Shown: positions 1 through 8,473, numbered from the stretch's first letter. The stretch is DNA of 64,000 nt from an uncultured Flavobacterium sp. (GCF_946478785.1 NZ_CAMLDD010000024.1:1-64000); one strand, 5' to 3'. The notes: generated by a model from the sequence alone, not told the origin. A program made the numbers and translations.

Positions 1-532
1 CTTTCGGTGCAATAAATTTCTTTCCATTTTCGGAAGTTTTATTTTCATATGCTACAGGAGCTAATCCCATATAGCGCCCCTCTTTCTTCGCTCGGCGCAT
101 TCCGTAAAATACATTCAATGCACGACGGTCATTTTCAACTTCAGGAGCCGCAAGATAAAATGCCAGCATCATTTTATTCTCAGGGATAGACAAATCAAGT
201 GGTTGTTCTATCGCCTGCGGTTCTACGCCCAACCCGCGAAGAATGTTAATCATTTGATAGGCATCACCAGCATTTCTGCTGAAACGATCCCATTTCGTGA
301 AAAGGATAAGGTTCACATGATTCTTTTTCTTTTTCAACGTTGTGATAAGGTTTTTCCATTGCGGTCTATTGAATGTTTTTGCTGAGTGATCTTCATAAAT
401 AACATCCCTTATCTCAATAGACTGATTAAGACAATATTTACGTAACATCTCTTCCTGATTTCTTTGGGAATAACCTTTATCAGCTTGTTCGTCTGTACTA
501 ACTCGTATGTAAATGTCTGCTATATAACCCAT
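1..532 (-). CDS. Large serine recombinase, N-terminal part (cut by window edge)
   Basis: Reading the minus strand from the ATG at 532 gives 177 codons without a stop up to base 1, so the C-terminal part lies outside the window. The start MGYIADIYIRVSTDEQ carries the serine-recombinase catalytic motif (RVS), followed by TKWDRFSRNAGDAYQMI, typical of the resolvase catalytic domain. The first ~170 residues are nearly the same as those of the recombinase at 852-2321, so the two genes are tandem paralogues on the same strand. Family role: site-specific integration/excision of a mobile element. It could be this ICE's second recombinase or the recombinase of a neighbouring element. Confidence 0.9.
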   Translation of the reverse strand, partial: MGYIADIYIRVSTDEQADKGYSQRNQEEMLRKYCLNQSIEIRDVIYEDHSAKTFNRPQWKNLITTLKKKKNHVNLILFTKWDRFSRNAGDAYQMINILRGLGVEPQAIEQPLDLSIPENKMMLAFYLAAPEVENDRRALNVFYGMRRAKKEGRYMGLAPVAYENKTSENGKKFIAPK

Positions 533-615
533 CGCTTTAAATCTAAAATTGCACATAATATGACCTAAGAGTTGTCCGATAAAAAAACTGCGTTGCAAAG
601 TATTAAACAGTATCT

Positions 616-655
616 TTTGTCTTAATGGCACTCGTTGGCTTTCATTGGCACTAAA
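616..655 (-). promoter_or_regulatory. 10-bp phased TGGC repeats upstream of recombinase 1
   Basis: TGGC cores begin at 626, 636 and 646, exactly 10 bp apart, with a degenerate unit at 616. On the transcribed (minus) strand they read GCCA. They lie 84-124 nt upstream of the recombinase ATG at 532. The same arrangement occurs upstream of other operons here (28628, 35161, 39111, 47213, 54538), so this is probably a regulator-binding array. The rest of 533-851 shows no gene. Confidence 0.6.
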
Positions 656-785
656 TTACTAAAACAATATCATCTAATCCCTTACTTTTCAGGAATATTG
701 GTATAAAATAGCCGTTTTATTTAAAAATGATTTTCAGGATTGTCAGCGATAAATCTCATGCAATCCTGTACGGAATAAACCAAAA

Positions 786-810
786 AAAAATGCCCAACTT
801 GGGCATTTTT
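786..810 (-). terminator. Rho-independent terminator of recombinase 2
   Basis: A perfect stem with arms AAAATGCCCAA and TTGGGCATTTT around a one-base centre, followed on the minus strand by a run of T. It lies 42 nt downstream of the recombinase stop at 852. Confidence 0.8.
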
Positions 811-851
811 GATAGGTGCTTTTTCTACAGTAATTTTTATAGTTGGGATAA

Positions 852-2321
852 TCAGATATAACTATAACCTATTTGTACAGCGGTGCAGAATTTTGATTTT
901 GAAAACGATATCCCATCGAATAGCAACTTTTCTGGAAAGATCAGGTTTAAAAATCCCCTGAAGTCTTCACTGTTGCTTTGTTGCAAAACCTTATCGAGCT
1001 TGAGAAATTCTGCGATGTCATTTTTCAATAGTTCGTCTATATCTGGTATTCGCCCACAAACTTCCTGAAACTTTTTATTTAGCTGGTCAATTGACGTACT
1101 GTATTGGTTCTTTATCTCATGATATTCCGAAGCATCAATCTTGTCAGTGGCCAACAAGTCCCTGATATGCGATACCCTCTTTTCTAAATCCTTCAGTTGT
1201 ACAGAAATTTGTTTTTTTGAAGTTTGAATGTCCCTGGTCTGTTCTAAATAGCTCTCTACTAAAATATCTCTGTAGACTTCTAATACTTCTTTTGAAGGTA
1301 CATAACGTCTTAGCTCATTTTCAAGTAATTCAGTTAATTGTTCCGCACCGATTCGCATAGAACATCCTTTATAGCAATGATAATAATTGTAATATTTGTT
1401 TCTGCCTTTGGAACGGCTTGCTGTTAATAATTTTCCACATTCTGGACAGATCAGAAATCCTCGTAGTGGGAATTCATTACGAGTTTCAATCTTTAAGCGG
1501 TATTTTCTACCTCTACCATCCAAAATGTCCTGCACTTGTTCAAATAGCTCTTCACTTAATATCGCTTCATGTTGCCCTTGCACAAAATAACTCTCTTCAT
1601 TTTTAAATGTGGGTATAAATATTTTTCCGCAATAAAGTGGATTTCTTATTACTTGCCAAAAAGCGTTCTTGCTGCATTTCAGACCTTTTTCCTTTGCTTT
1701 CTTCCAAATTTGCTCGGTGTTGTATGTTCCTTTTGCTAATTGCTCAAACGACCACCGCAAGGTGGAAGCATCTGGTTCCTTTGGTGTAATGTATTTATTT
1801 CCGGCCTCATCAATCTTGTTCTTATAACCAACCGGAGCCAACCCCATATACCTTCCTTCTTTCTTCGCCCGTCGCATACCATAAAATACGTTTAATGCCC
1901 GCCTGTCATTTTCAACTTCTGGAGCTGCAAGGTAAAATGCCAGCATCATTTTGTTTTCTGGTATTGATAGATCCAATGGTTGCTCAATTGCCTGTGGTTC
2001 TACATTGAGATCTCGGAGTTGATTTATCATTTGGTATGCATCGCCTGCATTACGGCTAAAACGGTCCCATTTGGTAAATAGAATAAGATCGATACGATTC
2101 TTGTTTTTCTTCAGATTAGCTATCAATTTTTTCCATTCAGGCCTATTAAAGGTTTTGGCAGAATGGTCTTCGTATATGACATGACGTATTTCTATGGAAT
2201 GGCTTTCACAGTATTTGCGTAGCATTTCTTCCTGGTTACGTTGCGAGTAACCTTTATCGGCCTGTTCATCTGTGCTTACACGTACATAAATGTCTGCAAT
2301 GGGCTCTCTGCTTACTCTCAT
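852..2321 (-). CDS. Large serine recombinase (resolvase/invertase family)
   Basis: A 489-residue site-specific recombinase. Domain order: N-terminal resolvase catalytic domain (residues ~8-150, catalytic Ser in YVRVSTDEQ), recombinase domain (~165-260), a zinc ribbon (CPECGKLL, then CHCYKGC, ~295-325), and a coiled-coil region toward the C-terminus. This is the usual architecture of large serine integrases. Its start codon overlaps the stop of a 52-residue protein (2318-2476) as ATGA, so the two are probably translationally coupled. It is likely the ICE integrase/excisionase or the recombinase of a nested element; no attachment site could be identified. Confidence 0.93.
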   Translation of the reverse strand: MRVSREPIADIYVRVSTDEQADKGYSQRNQEEMLRKYCESHSIEIRHVIYEDHSAKTFNRPEWKKLIANLKKNKNRIDLILFTKWDRFSRNAGDAYQMINQLRDLNVEPQAIEQPLDLSIPENKMMLAFYLAAPEVENDRRALNVFYGMRRAKKEGRYMGLAPVGYKNKIDEAGNKYITPKEPDASTLRWSFEQLAKGTYNTEQIWKKAKEKGLKCSKNAFWQVIRNPLYCGKIFIPTFKNEESYFVQGQHEAILSEELFEQVQDILDGRGRKYRLKIETRNEFPLRGFLICPECGKLLTASRSKGRNKYYNYYHCYKGCSMRIGAEQLTELLENELRRYVPSKEVLEVYRDILVESYLEQTRDIQTSKKQISVQLKDLEKRVSHIRDLLATDKIDASEYHEIKNQYSTSIDQLNKKFQEVCGRIPDIDELLKNDIAEFLKLDKVLQQSNSEDFRGFLNLIFPEKLLFDGISFSKSKFCTAVQIGYSYI

Positions 2322-2476
2322 CTTTCCAAATATTTTTTTACAGCGATCTGTGCTAGTTTTCTTAAAAACTGAAGCATTCTCGTAGCATCTTCATTTGACA
2401 TTTCCGTCTTATCACCTTTCAGAACTTTCTTAAGTTTTTCAGCGGTAACCTTAGTTTTTTGTGAATTATCTCTCAT
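2318..2476 (-). CDS. Small helical protein (52 aa) coupled to serine recombinase
   Basis: A short ORF that starts MRDNSQKTKV and ends LAQIAVKKYLER. It is charged, Lys-rich and probably alpha-helical. Its TGA overlaps the ATG of the recombinase by four bases (ATGA). I do not recognise a family. The position suggests an accessory or directionality protein of the recombinase, but nothing in the sequence proves this. It is too short for normal gene calling and could be missed. Confidence 0.6.
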   Translation of the reverse strand: MRDNSQKTKVTAEKLKKVLKGDKTEMSNEDATRMLQFLRKLAQIAVKKYLER

Positions 2477-2550
2477 AACCAACCCTATTAGAAAATATGG
2501 ATTTTGAAATTATGTATGATTTTAAAGCGAAAGCCCAAAGATGTAGTCTT

Positions 2551-2580
2551 TGTCTTTTAAAGGCAGTATTTGACCATATA
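2551..2580 (-). promoter_or_regulatory. Degenerate 10-bp phased TGGC-like repeats upstream of recombinase 2
   Basis: Units beginning TGTC (2551), AGGC (2561) and TGAC (2571) keep the 10-bp phase of the TGGC arrays elsewhere in the element. They stand ~75 nt upstream of the 52-residue ORF's start, the same distance as in the better copies. The cores are diverged, so this call is weak. Confidence 0.35.
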
Positions 2581-2730
2581 TTATTGGCGACCGAATGAGA
2601 TAGCAAATAATAAGCTACTGATTGAACACTAAAGTGTTGTAAAATTCAGCTTCGATGGCTGCGTGTTTTCTACACGCATCGGGTCATTATCCAATGCCTT
2701 TTCCACTGGCTTCCACATTGTTTTTTATCC

Positions 2731-2928
2731 AAGAGCCGGTATGCTGGTTTTGTCCCATTTCAAGAGCAAAGGTATTTCAGTGTTCATAACGCAACAGCAA
2801 GGTCGTGCCCTTTGGGTTTGCAAAATAATCTCCACCCATGCGGGTCGTATTTTTTTGACAAAACCTTGCTGCTGCTAAACACTAACCTTTTATGCTCGTG
2901 AAACGAAACAAAGCATACTCCGGCTCTT
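2731..2928. repeat. ~200-nt extended imperfect hairpin, candidate structured RNA
   Basis: Complementary segments are nested in order across 198 nt. AAGAGCCGGTATGCT (2731-2745) pairs with 2912-2928 with a 2-nt bulge; TTTGT pairs with ACAAA (2908-2912); TTTC (2758-2761) with GAAA (2900-2903); GAGCA (2764-2768) with TGCTC (2892-2896); AGTGTT (2779-2784) with AACACT (2878-2883); and GCAACAGCAAGGT (2791-2803) with 2863-2875. The single mismatch in the last pair becomes a G-U wobble if the minus strand is transcribed, favouring a minus-strand RNA. No credible coding frame was seen. It lies in the 600-nt gap between the recombinase and ssb; the rest of that gap shows nothing else. Confidence 0.6.
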
Positions 2929-3076
2929 TACACGAATAAAAAAAATGTCAGAAATGAAAAATATCAGCATTGGAAATGGAAAAAGTGAAACGAAAACAAG
3001 CACCTCCTCTCATTGCCGAATAAAATCAAATCAAAAAAAATCAAACAGGAATTTAACAACGTAAAAATCGAAAATC

Positions 3077-3466
3077 ATGAACATCACAGGAAGACTGACA
3101 AGGGATGCGGAAGTACGCACAACGTCACAGGACAAACAAGTAGTAAACTTTTCAGTAGCAACAAACGACAGCTACAAAAACAAGCAGGGCGAACGCATAG
3201 AGCAAACAACCTATTTCGACTGCTCGTACTGGATAACTCCCAAAGTAGCCAGACTACTCACAAAAGGCACACTGGTAGAACTGACAGGCAGAGTAAGTAT
3301 AAGAGCGTGGACAGGAAATGACGGAGAACCAAAAGCAGGACTGAATTTTCATACCTCGCAAATCAAACTGCACGGAGGTAGCAGGAAAACAGAAACCACA
3401 CAGGCTACTGACAATAACAAAGGTAAGGTTAAGGCGGAGCAAACCGAAGATGACCTACCATTTTAA
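3077..3466 (+). CDS. ssb: Single-stranded DNA-binding protein
   Basis: A 129-residue SSB. It starts MNITGRLTRDAEVRTT and has the OB-fold pattern (VVNFSVATND, then YFDCSYW) over residues 1-105. It ends in the acidic tail DDLPF, the conserved C-terminal tip through which SSB recruits repair and replication proteins. In ICEs, SSB coats transferred single-stranded DNA. It is the first gene of a long plus-strand operon running to the PRTRC ThiF gene (9279). An overlapping frame at 3013-3321 is a shadow. Confidence 0.93.
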   Translation: MNITGRLTRDAEVRTTSQDKQVVNFSVATNDSYKNKQGERIEQTTYFDCSYWITPKVARLLTKGTLVELTGRVSIRAWTGNDGEPKAGLNFHTSQIKLHGGSRKTETTQATDNNKGKVKAEQTEDDLPF

Positions 3467-3511
3467 CAGCTATCAAATACTCATTTTTCAAACTTTTAAA
3501 ATTTCAACAGC

Positions 3512-4585
3512 ATGGCACATAATATCAATTTCAACAGCAAGACAGGACGTTACTCATTCTTTAGCGTAAAGGAAAAAGCGTGGCACGGTTTGGGGAAAAT
3601 CGTACAGGATTACCCAACAAGCGAACAAGCAATCAGACACGCAGGGTTAGATTATGAAGTGGTAAAATCTCCACTCTTTACAAAAAGCTCAGGCATTATA
3701 GAAACTGCTAACGGTATCGAGATTGGAAATAGCGAACTGGAAGTACCTAGTTATTTCGCCAACATACGCACCGATAACAATGCAGTTTTGGGTGTGGTCG
3801 GTAAAGACTATCATATCGTACAAAACAGGGATGCTTTTTCATTCTTTGACAGTATTGTAGGCGGTACGGACGGCATTTTATACGAAACCGCAGGAGCTTT
3901 GGGCAACGGTGAACGCATTTTTATTACAGCCAAATTGCCGAGTTATATCCGTGTGGGCAATGGCGATGATGTGACAGAAAAATACATTTTTCTAACCACT
4001 TCGCATGACGGTAGCGGAAGTATTACAGCCGCTTTTACACCTATCCGAATTGTTTGCCAAAATACCTTAAATGCTTCTTTACGCAATATGAGCAATGTGG
4101 TACGCATCAAGCACACCGCAGGAGCAAAACAACGTTTAGACAACGCACATAAAGTTATGGGACTTGCTAACCAGTTCAGCGACCAGTTAGAAGGGATTTT
4201 CAATGAGTGGACGAAAGTCAAGGTATCAGACCAAGAAGTTAAAAAGCTAATCCAATTGGCACTTTGCCCAAATAAGGAAACATTGGAACTGCTGAAAAAA
4301 GGTGCGGAAGATGAAGTTTCCACCGTATTCAAAAACGTTGTTGAAGATGCTTTTGCTTATGCAATGATAAGCGATACCCAACAAATGGAAACCACCAAAG
4401 GTACATTGTTCGGAGCATACAATGCGGTAACAGGCTACTATCAGAACGTAAGAAATTACAAAGACAACGAAGCCAAATTACAGAGTATTGTAATGGGTGG
4501 TACTGCTCAACTGAAATCACAGAAAGCATTTGAATTATGTACCTCTTTTCAGAAAGTCGGTGCAGACGTTTTTCAACTCAATTAA
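3512..4585 (+). CDS. DUF932 (phage/plasmid-like TIGR03299) protein
   Basis: A 357-residue protein matching the DUF932 family of phage- and plasmid-borne proteins: MAHNINFNSKTGRYSFF, then KEKAWHGLGKIV near the N-terminus, and TPIRIVCQNTL in the middle. Its biochemical role is unknown. It lies 45 nt after ssb in the same operon, as is common in conjugative elements and phages, which fits a role in DNA metabolism of the element. Confidence 0.85.
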   Translation: MAHNINFNSKTGRYSFFSVKEKAWHGLGKIVQDYPTSEQAIRHAGLDYEVVKSPLFTKSSGIIETANGIEIGNSELEVPSYFANIRTDNNAVLGVVGKDYHIVQNRDAFSFFDSIVGGTDGILYETAGALGNGERIFITAKLPSYIRVGNGDDVTEKYIFLTTSHDGSGSITAAFTPIRIVCQNTLNASLRNMSNVVRIKHTAGAKQRLDNAHKVMGLANQFSDQLEGIFNEWTKVKVSDQEVKKLIQLALCPNKETLELLKKGAEDEVSTVFKNVVEDAFAYAMISDTQQMETTKGTLFGAYNAVTGYYQNVRNYKDNEAKLQSIVMGGTAQLKSQKAFELCTSFQKVGADVFQLN

Positions 4586-4639
4586 TTAAACGACAGGCTA
4601 CCGCCTTACAAACGGTGGTAGCCTTTAAAAAGCATTACA

Positions 4640-5068
4640 ATGAAAGCATTAGAAGAAATGAACAATGTGGAAAAGGGATATATACTGGCAAAACTGTTTT
4701 CCAAAAACCTTAAGGAAATAAGCCTTTTTATACAGCAGGAAACCGAGCGTTTCAGAAAACACGAGGAATATATGCGGAGTATATGGGCAGATAAAACCCT
4801 TATTACAGCCAATTTTTGGTTTGGTCTTGTAGAGAATACCGAAAGAATTTTAAAGCAGTACAACGTGATGTTACAGCGAAACCCAAGAGTATTTTCTGAC
4901 CAACTTTTTGACGGTTACAATGCCATATTTGTTTCAAATAGCTTGATAGAATATGCGGAAAAACCCGAATGTAACCACCAACTAAAACAGGCTATACACC
5001 TGCTTTTCGGAGAACAAAAAATGATTGAAATAACCTTAAATGATAACAGCAATGGCGAACTGGTGTAG
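4640..5068 (+). CDS. Conserved ICE hypothetical protein
   Basis: A 142-residue protein, mostly helical in appearance (MKALEEMNNVEKGYILAKLF), with no motif I can assign. It follows DUF932 by 54 nt and overlaps the next gene by 17 nt, so it is clearly part of the ssb-PRTRC operon. Codon use resembles its neighbours. Confidence 0.6.
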   Translation: MKALEEMNNVEKGYILAKLFSKNLKEISLFIQQETERFRKHEEYMRSIWADKTLITANFWFGLVENTERILKQYNVMLQRNPRVFSDQLFDGYNAIFVSNSLIEYAEKPECNHQLKQAIHLLFGEQKMIEITLNDNSNGELV

Positions 5069-5528
5069 TAATACGGTTGTGTTCGAGGGAAAACCCGAAG
5101 CAATCACACAGATACAACAACTTTTCCAAATCTTAAAGGAAAAGGAAGAGCAAGCCGAAGAAGGGCAATTGCCCGACTTTTCAGACAGTACGAACGGTGG
5201 GTATTTCTTCAATATCTACTGGAACGAGGGCGATGAAGGAAATTTTCAGTACGAAACCAAATGGTCGCCTAACTCCGAGATACTGCGGAGCATAGCAGAC
5301 CGATACCAAGTTGATTTTGTACAGGATTATGAGGAAATGGGAAACGGGATATATGGTAGAGCAACCTATCAAAACGGCATACTGGACGATGTATGTTTGA
5401 GCGATGAAGACATAGAAGCGTATGATTTTGATGAAGATACAGACACTTACCATTTTGAGGGGGAAACTTATGAAAGTGATTGCGAAATACTGGAAACGCT
5501 TTTGGAACGCAAATTATCATTGCTATGA
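5052..5528 (+). CDS. Api92/YubB ferredoxin-like domain protein (DUF1281-like)
   Basis: The start is set at the ATG giving MANWCSNTVVFEG, the typical opening of Api92-like/DUF1281 proteins; a further in-frame ATG lies upstream at 5040. The protein is acidic (158 residues) and has the family pattern YFNIYWNEGDEGNFQYETKW in the middle. Function is unknown; family members are carried by plasmids, phages and ICEs. It overlaps the gene before it, and its TGA overlaps the next ATG. Confidence 0.7.
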   Translation: MANWCSNTVVFEGKPEAITQIQQLFQILKEKEEQAEEGQLPDFSDSTNGGYFFNIYWNEGDEGNFQYETKWSPNSEILRSIADRYQVDFVQDYEEMGNGIYGRATYQNGILDDVCLSDEDIEAYDFDEDTDTYHFEGETYESDCEILETLLERKLSLL

Positions 5529-5728
5529 AAGTAACGGATTTAAACGGATGCTCTATCGAAGTCACTGACCTTGATGAAGCCATAAAGATTAGCAAGCGGT
5601 TCACTGGTTACAGACACGAGGACGAAAGTTTTTCAGAGTTCGACAAGAGACAGAACGCCTACTGGACAGATATGTTCAATAAACTGACAGCTAAGAAAAA
5701 ACGATTAGAGGATAAACAAAAAAATTAG
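5525..5728 (+). CDS. Small hypothetical protein (67 aa)
   Basis: The start MKVTDLNGCSIEVTDLDEAI overlaps the previous stop as ATGA, indicating translational coupling. The protein is short, charged and helix-rich, ending KKKRLEDKQKN. No family recognised. It is followed after 4 nt by PRTRC protein E, so it belongs to the same operon. Confidence 0.6.
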   Translation: MKVTDLNGCSIEVTDLDEAIKISKRFTGYRHEDESFSEFDKRQNAYWTDMFNKLTAKKKRLEDKQKN

Positions 5729-5732
5729 AACG

Positions 5733-6332
5733 ATGAACACAAATTTTTTCAATCAGATACAGCAGTTGGACTTTACAGGAGTATTGCAACTGAACATTTC
5801 AAAGGGAGCAGAAACCAAGCTAATCGTATCGGTTATGCTTAACAATGAACAATGCGGGGATAGTGCAAAAAACCTTATTCCGCCCCTTACATTCAATGCT
5901 ACCGCACAGGAGTTTGATGAGGGATTTTTTGAACAGATAACCGCACCAGTACAGACCGTTTCGGGTTTGATGGTGGATATGGAAAAGTTCTTAAAACAAA
6001 TGGAGGAAGTCAAAAAACAATCGGCAATGGAAAAGGAAAAAGCCGATAAGGAGAAGAAAGAAAAGGAAGCCAGGGACAAGAAGTATAAAGAAGCTATGGC
6101 AAAGGCAGACGAACTGGAAAAAGAGGGCAAATTCCGTGAAGCGTGGATGAAAGTGCCGAACCCTGTCGATTTTCCCGACTATGCAGAAGCCATACGCAAA
6201 CGCAAAACTTCACTATCGGACAAGTTTGCCACACCGAGCCTTTTCGGTACTACGGAAGAAGCACCCGAACCGATACAATCGGCAGTAGTTACAGACGATT
6301 ACCCGATTGATGAAGCAGGAGAAGAAGAATAA
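5733..6332 (+). CDS. PRTRC system protein E
   Basis: A 199-residue protein with the PRTRC_E pattern: N-terminal MNTNFFNQIQQLDFTGVLQL and NLIPPLTFNATAQEFDEGFF, then a long Lys/Glu coiled coil (residues ~85-135), and a C-terminal segment with FREAWMKVPNPVDFPDYAE. PRTRC modules are plasmid/ICE operons named for ParB-related, ThiF-related and ubiquitin-like members; the role of E is unknown. Genes C, F-like, B and ThiF follow in the expected neighbourhood. Confidence 0.85.
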   Translation: MNTNFFNQIQQLDFTGVLQLNISKGAETKLIVSVMLNNEQCGDSAKNLIPPLTFNATAQEFDEGFFEQITAPVQTVSGLMVDMEKFLKQMEEVKKQSAMEKEKADKEKKEKEARDKKYKEAMAKADELEKEGKFREAWMKVPNPVDFPDYAEAIRKRKTSLSDKFATPSLFGTTEEAPEPIQSAVVTDDYPIDEAGEEE

Positions 6333-6358
6333 AAGTATTAACCCTAAAATCAAATGTT

Positions 6359-6577
6359 ATGTTATTAGCAACGCAATTACAACGAGTTTTTATATTGAAT
6401 GATAAGGGGCAGGAAATCAAACTCAACGACCCCGAACCGCAATGGAGTGTACAGGCAGTAATGAATTTTTATTCCAATACATACCCCATTCTGACTACCG
6501 CAAAAGTATCAGCACCACAAATCAAGGACGATACCGTACAGTACCGTTTTGAAAGTGCAATGGGAACAAAAGGTTAA
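6359..6577 (+). CDS. PRTRC system protein C (ubiquitin-like)
   Basis: A 72-residue protein of the PRTRC_C/Prok_Ub family (MLLATQLQRVFILNDKGQEI, then WSVQAVMNFYSNTYPIL), predicted to adopt a beta-grasp ubiquitin-like fold. It ends in a single glycine (MGTKG), the kind of terminus an E1-like ThiF enzyme could adenylate. The E1-like partner is encoded downstream at 8470-9279. No E2 or JAB protease gene is present in the window. Conjugation or sulfur-carrier activity is inferred from family reasoning only. Confidence 0.85.
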   Translation: MLLATQLQRVFILNDKGQEIKLNDPEPQWSVQAVMNFYSNTYPILTTAKVSAPQIKDDTVQYRFESAMGTKG

Positions 6578-6594
6578 ACTAAAACAGTAAAACA

Positions 6595-7749
6595 ATGACT
6601 TATGCAACGACATACCGTATCGGGAACATTCCAAATGCCCCAAGAACCCAAGCAAAAGCAATTGCACCGTCAGTTGAGCGAGTTCGCAAACTGGATGCAA
6701 CGACCGAAAGACGCAAACGAAATCCAAAAGGACAAACAGCAGTCCGTACCAGTAGCCATGTTGCCAATGGTTTTTTAAGGACTTCGTTTCTCCCAAGACT
6801 GAACGAAACAGAAACCGTACAGGCTTGCAGGGATAATGCTAAAATGGAAAGGGATTTTTATAGTTCCCTTTCTCAATTGGCAGAGCATTACGGTATCATT
6901 CCGAAACCAACGCAGTCTTTAGGGTATCCGTACAATATCGCATTGGCTTTAAAAGACACCGAAGAACAGCTAAAACTTAAAATAACGGATTGGGAAGAAA
7001 TCAGACTGATACAGGATAGCAAGAAAGTGTTTTTTACAAGCGAGGAAAGATATAATACTGGTGCAACCCTGTATTACATTCCTGTAATACCCTTATTTCG
7101 TTGGTTGAAAGACCCAAAGCGAAAACATACCGCTCAACTGTTTTTGTCAGTTTGCAGTTATTTGTACCACATTGCCGACATTCCATACTACAGACAGGAA
7201 AGTAGTTACCTGTACTGGATGTATGAAATGCACAAAGATTGGGTAACCGAAGATGATTACGGAGAAGATACAGAAGCCTACCTCAGCGAATTTGCACAAG
7301 CAGAATGGATTGGCGACCGTATGGAACAGAAAATTTACAACGAAGCTAATTTAAGGCTCTTTAAAGAACGGTTAAACCGTTTTAAATCGAAAGATAAGAT
7401 TGATGCTGATTGCTTTAAAGTAGCACAGGAAGCCTATGCCATTTATCAGCAGTACCCTAATACAAACGTATTCCGCAATGCCCGACCAAATGGCGAAGCC
7501 AATGAAGAAGACATGGAAAATATCATTTCAATGGAGAAGTATGTTTCATTCTGTGCAGACGGTACAGGCTGGCTTATGGATAATGTGGTAGAATCTGTAA
7601 ATAGCGAATTACAGGAATACGGACAGATGGAAGAACCCATTATTATCAAACGGTTTGACGGAAGTGATATAACCGCCAATACTTTGGATTTTGAAAACCG
7701 TTTGCTACCGATGATAAATGAATTGACATACATTTTGAATAATTTTTAA
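6595..7749 (+). CDS. PRTRC-associated protein, F-like (start uncertain)
   Basis: The longest frame is 384 residues. From residue ~62 onward (GFLRTSFLPRLNETETVQ, later YYIPVIPLFRWLKD) it looks like a genuine protein and sits at the place of PRTRC protein F. The first ~60 residues are Arg/Thr/Ala-rich and look like out-of-frame translation, because an overlapping frame at 6602-6778 reads better. A start at the in-frame ATG 6844 (MERDFYSSLSQLAEHYG) is possible. Role in the module is unknown. Confidence 0.65.
   Translation: MTYATTYRIGNIPNAPRTQAKAIAPSVERVRKLDATTERRKRNPKGQTAVRTSSHVANGFLRTSFLPRLNETETVQACRDNAKMERDFYSSLSQLAEHYGIIPKPTQSLGYPYNIALALKDTEEQLKLKITDWEEIRLIQDSKKVFFTSEERYNTGATLYYIPVIPLFRWLKDPKRKHTAQLFLSVCSYLYHIADIPYYRQESSYLYWMYEMHKDWVTEDDYGEDTEAYLSEFAQAEWIGDRMEQKIYNEANLRLFKERLNRFKSKDKIDADCFKVAQEAYAIYQQYPNTNVFRNARPNGEANEEDMENIISMEKYVSFCADGTGWLMDNVVESVNSELQEYGQMEEPIIIKRFDGSDITANTLDFENRLLPMINELTYILNNF
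6602..6778 (+). CDS. Possible small protein overlapping the PRTRC F-like frame (58 aa)
   Basis: The frame begins MQRHTVSGTFQMPQEPKQKQ, is Gln/Lys-rich and hydrophilic, and ends at a TAA at 6776-6778. It has more protein-like composition and codon choice than the overlapping frame over the same bases. It may be the real gene here, with the downstream PRTRC gene starting later. No family recognised. Confidence 0.35.
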   Translation: MQRHTVSGTFQMPQEPKQKQLHRQLSEFANWMQRPKDANEIQKDKQQSVPVAMLPMVF

Positions 7750-7759
7750 AAACAAAGCT

Positions 7760-8473
7760 ATGAACGATATAACACAGGATTTCGGAACATTGTACTATCC
7801 AAAATCGGCATTGGTATTTTATCAGACTACCGGAAAGGGTAACGATACTTATGTAGAGCATTTTGATATGGATAAAAACGGTATGCCTATTAATGCACAC
7901 CCTTTGACCGTAAAGGAAGCTAACCAACTGGCTAAGGCTTTGAAGACCGCCAAAGAGGAAAAAGAACCGTTATTGAAACCGCAGGGAATATTAAGCAATG
8001 AGGTTTTATACTTTGAGCCTAATGCAAACAAATTAGTATGGTTTACCAAAGCCACACAAAGGGAAATGTATTTTGTAGAAAGTCTGGGCATACTTAAAGG
8101 CAAAGCCAATGTACCGCCCATGTTGTGGGTAGCAAACCGAAACGGTTTAGCCGTTTTTGCCTTACCAAATAGCAGAAGACCTACAATAAAAACAAAGCTG
8201 TACAATGCTCCTTTTTTTAACGTGTATGAGGACGGCAATGTATGTATGGGTACAGTTGATGTACGCATAAAGAAAACCGCTTCATTGGAAGAATTTATAA
8301 ACAAATGGGAAGGTTTTTTCTTTAACAGCTATTTCAGTCATTTAATGCACGGTCATAACCCGATAAATGGAAATTGCGTAAGCCTTTGGGAAAATTTAAT
8401 TGCCACAGGTGAAGCCTTTCCAATGGAAGTATTGACAAAAAATAATCTAACCTTAAAAGACATATTGCGATGA
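7760..8473 (+). CDS. PRTRC system protein B
   Basis: A 237-residue protein with the PRTRC_B pattern: N-terminal YYPKSALVFYQ, then GMPINAHPLTVKEANQLAKAL, and a C-terminal half with PMLWVANRNGLAVFALPN and YNAPFFNVYEDGNVCMG. The late VYEDGNVCMGTVDV segment is typical of this family. Function unknown. It overlaps the ThiF gene by four bases (ATGA), so the two are probably co-translated and act together. Confidence 0.85.
   Translation: MNDITQDFGTLYYPKSALVFYQTTGKGNDTYVEHFDMDKNGMPINAHPLTVKEANQLAKALKTAKEEKEPLLKPQGILSNEVLYFEPNANKLVWFTKATQREMYFVESLGILKGKANVPPMLWVANRNGLAVFALPNSRRPTIKTKLYNAPFFNVYEDGNVCMGTVDVRIKKTASLEEFINKWEGFFFNSYFSHLMHGHNPINGNCVSLWENLIATGEAFPMEVLTKNNLTLKDILR

Noticed and set aside
203..385. 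60-residue plus-strand frame
   Set aside because: It lies antisense within the recombinase 1 frame and is a shadow.
2663..2878. 71-residue plus-strand frame over the long hairpin
   Set aside because: The bases are explained by the nested inverted repeat, and the protein looks random.
3013..3321. 102-residue frame overlapping ssb
   Set aside because: It covers the ssb start in another frame, is Lys/Ser-rich and has no family pattern; ssb is unambiguous.
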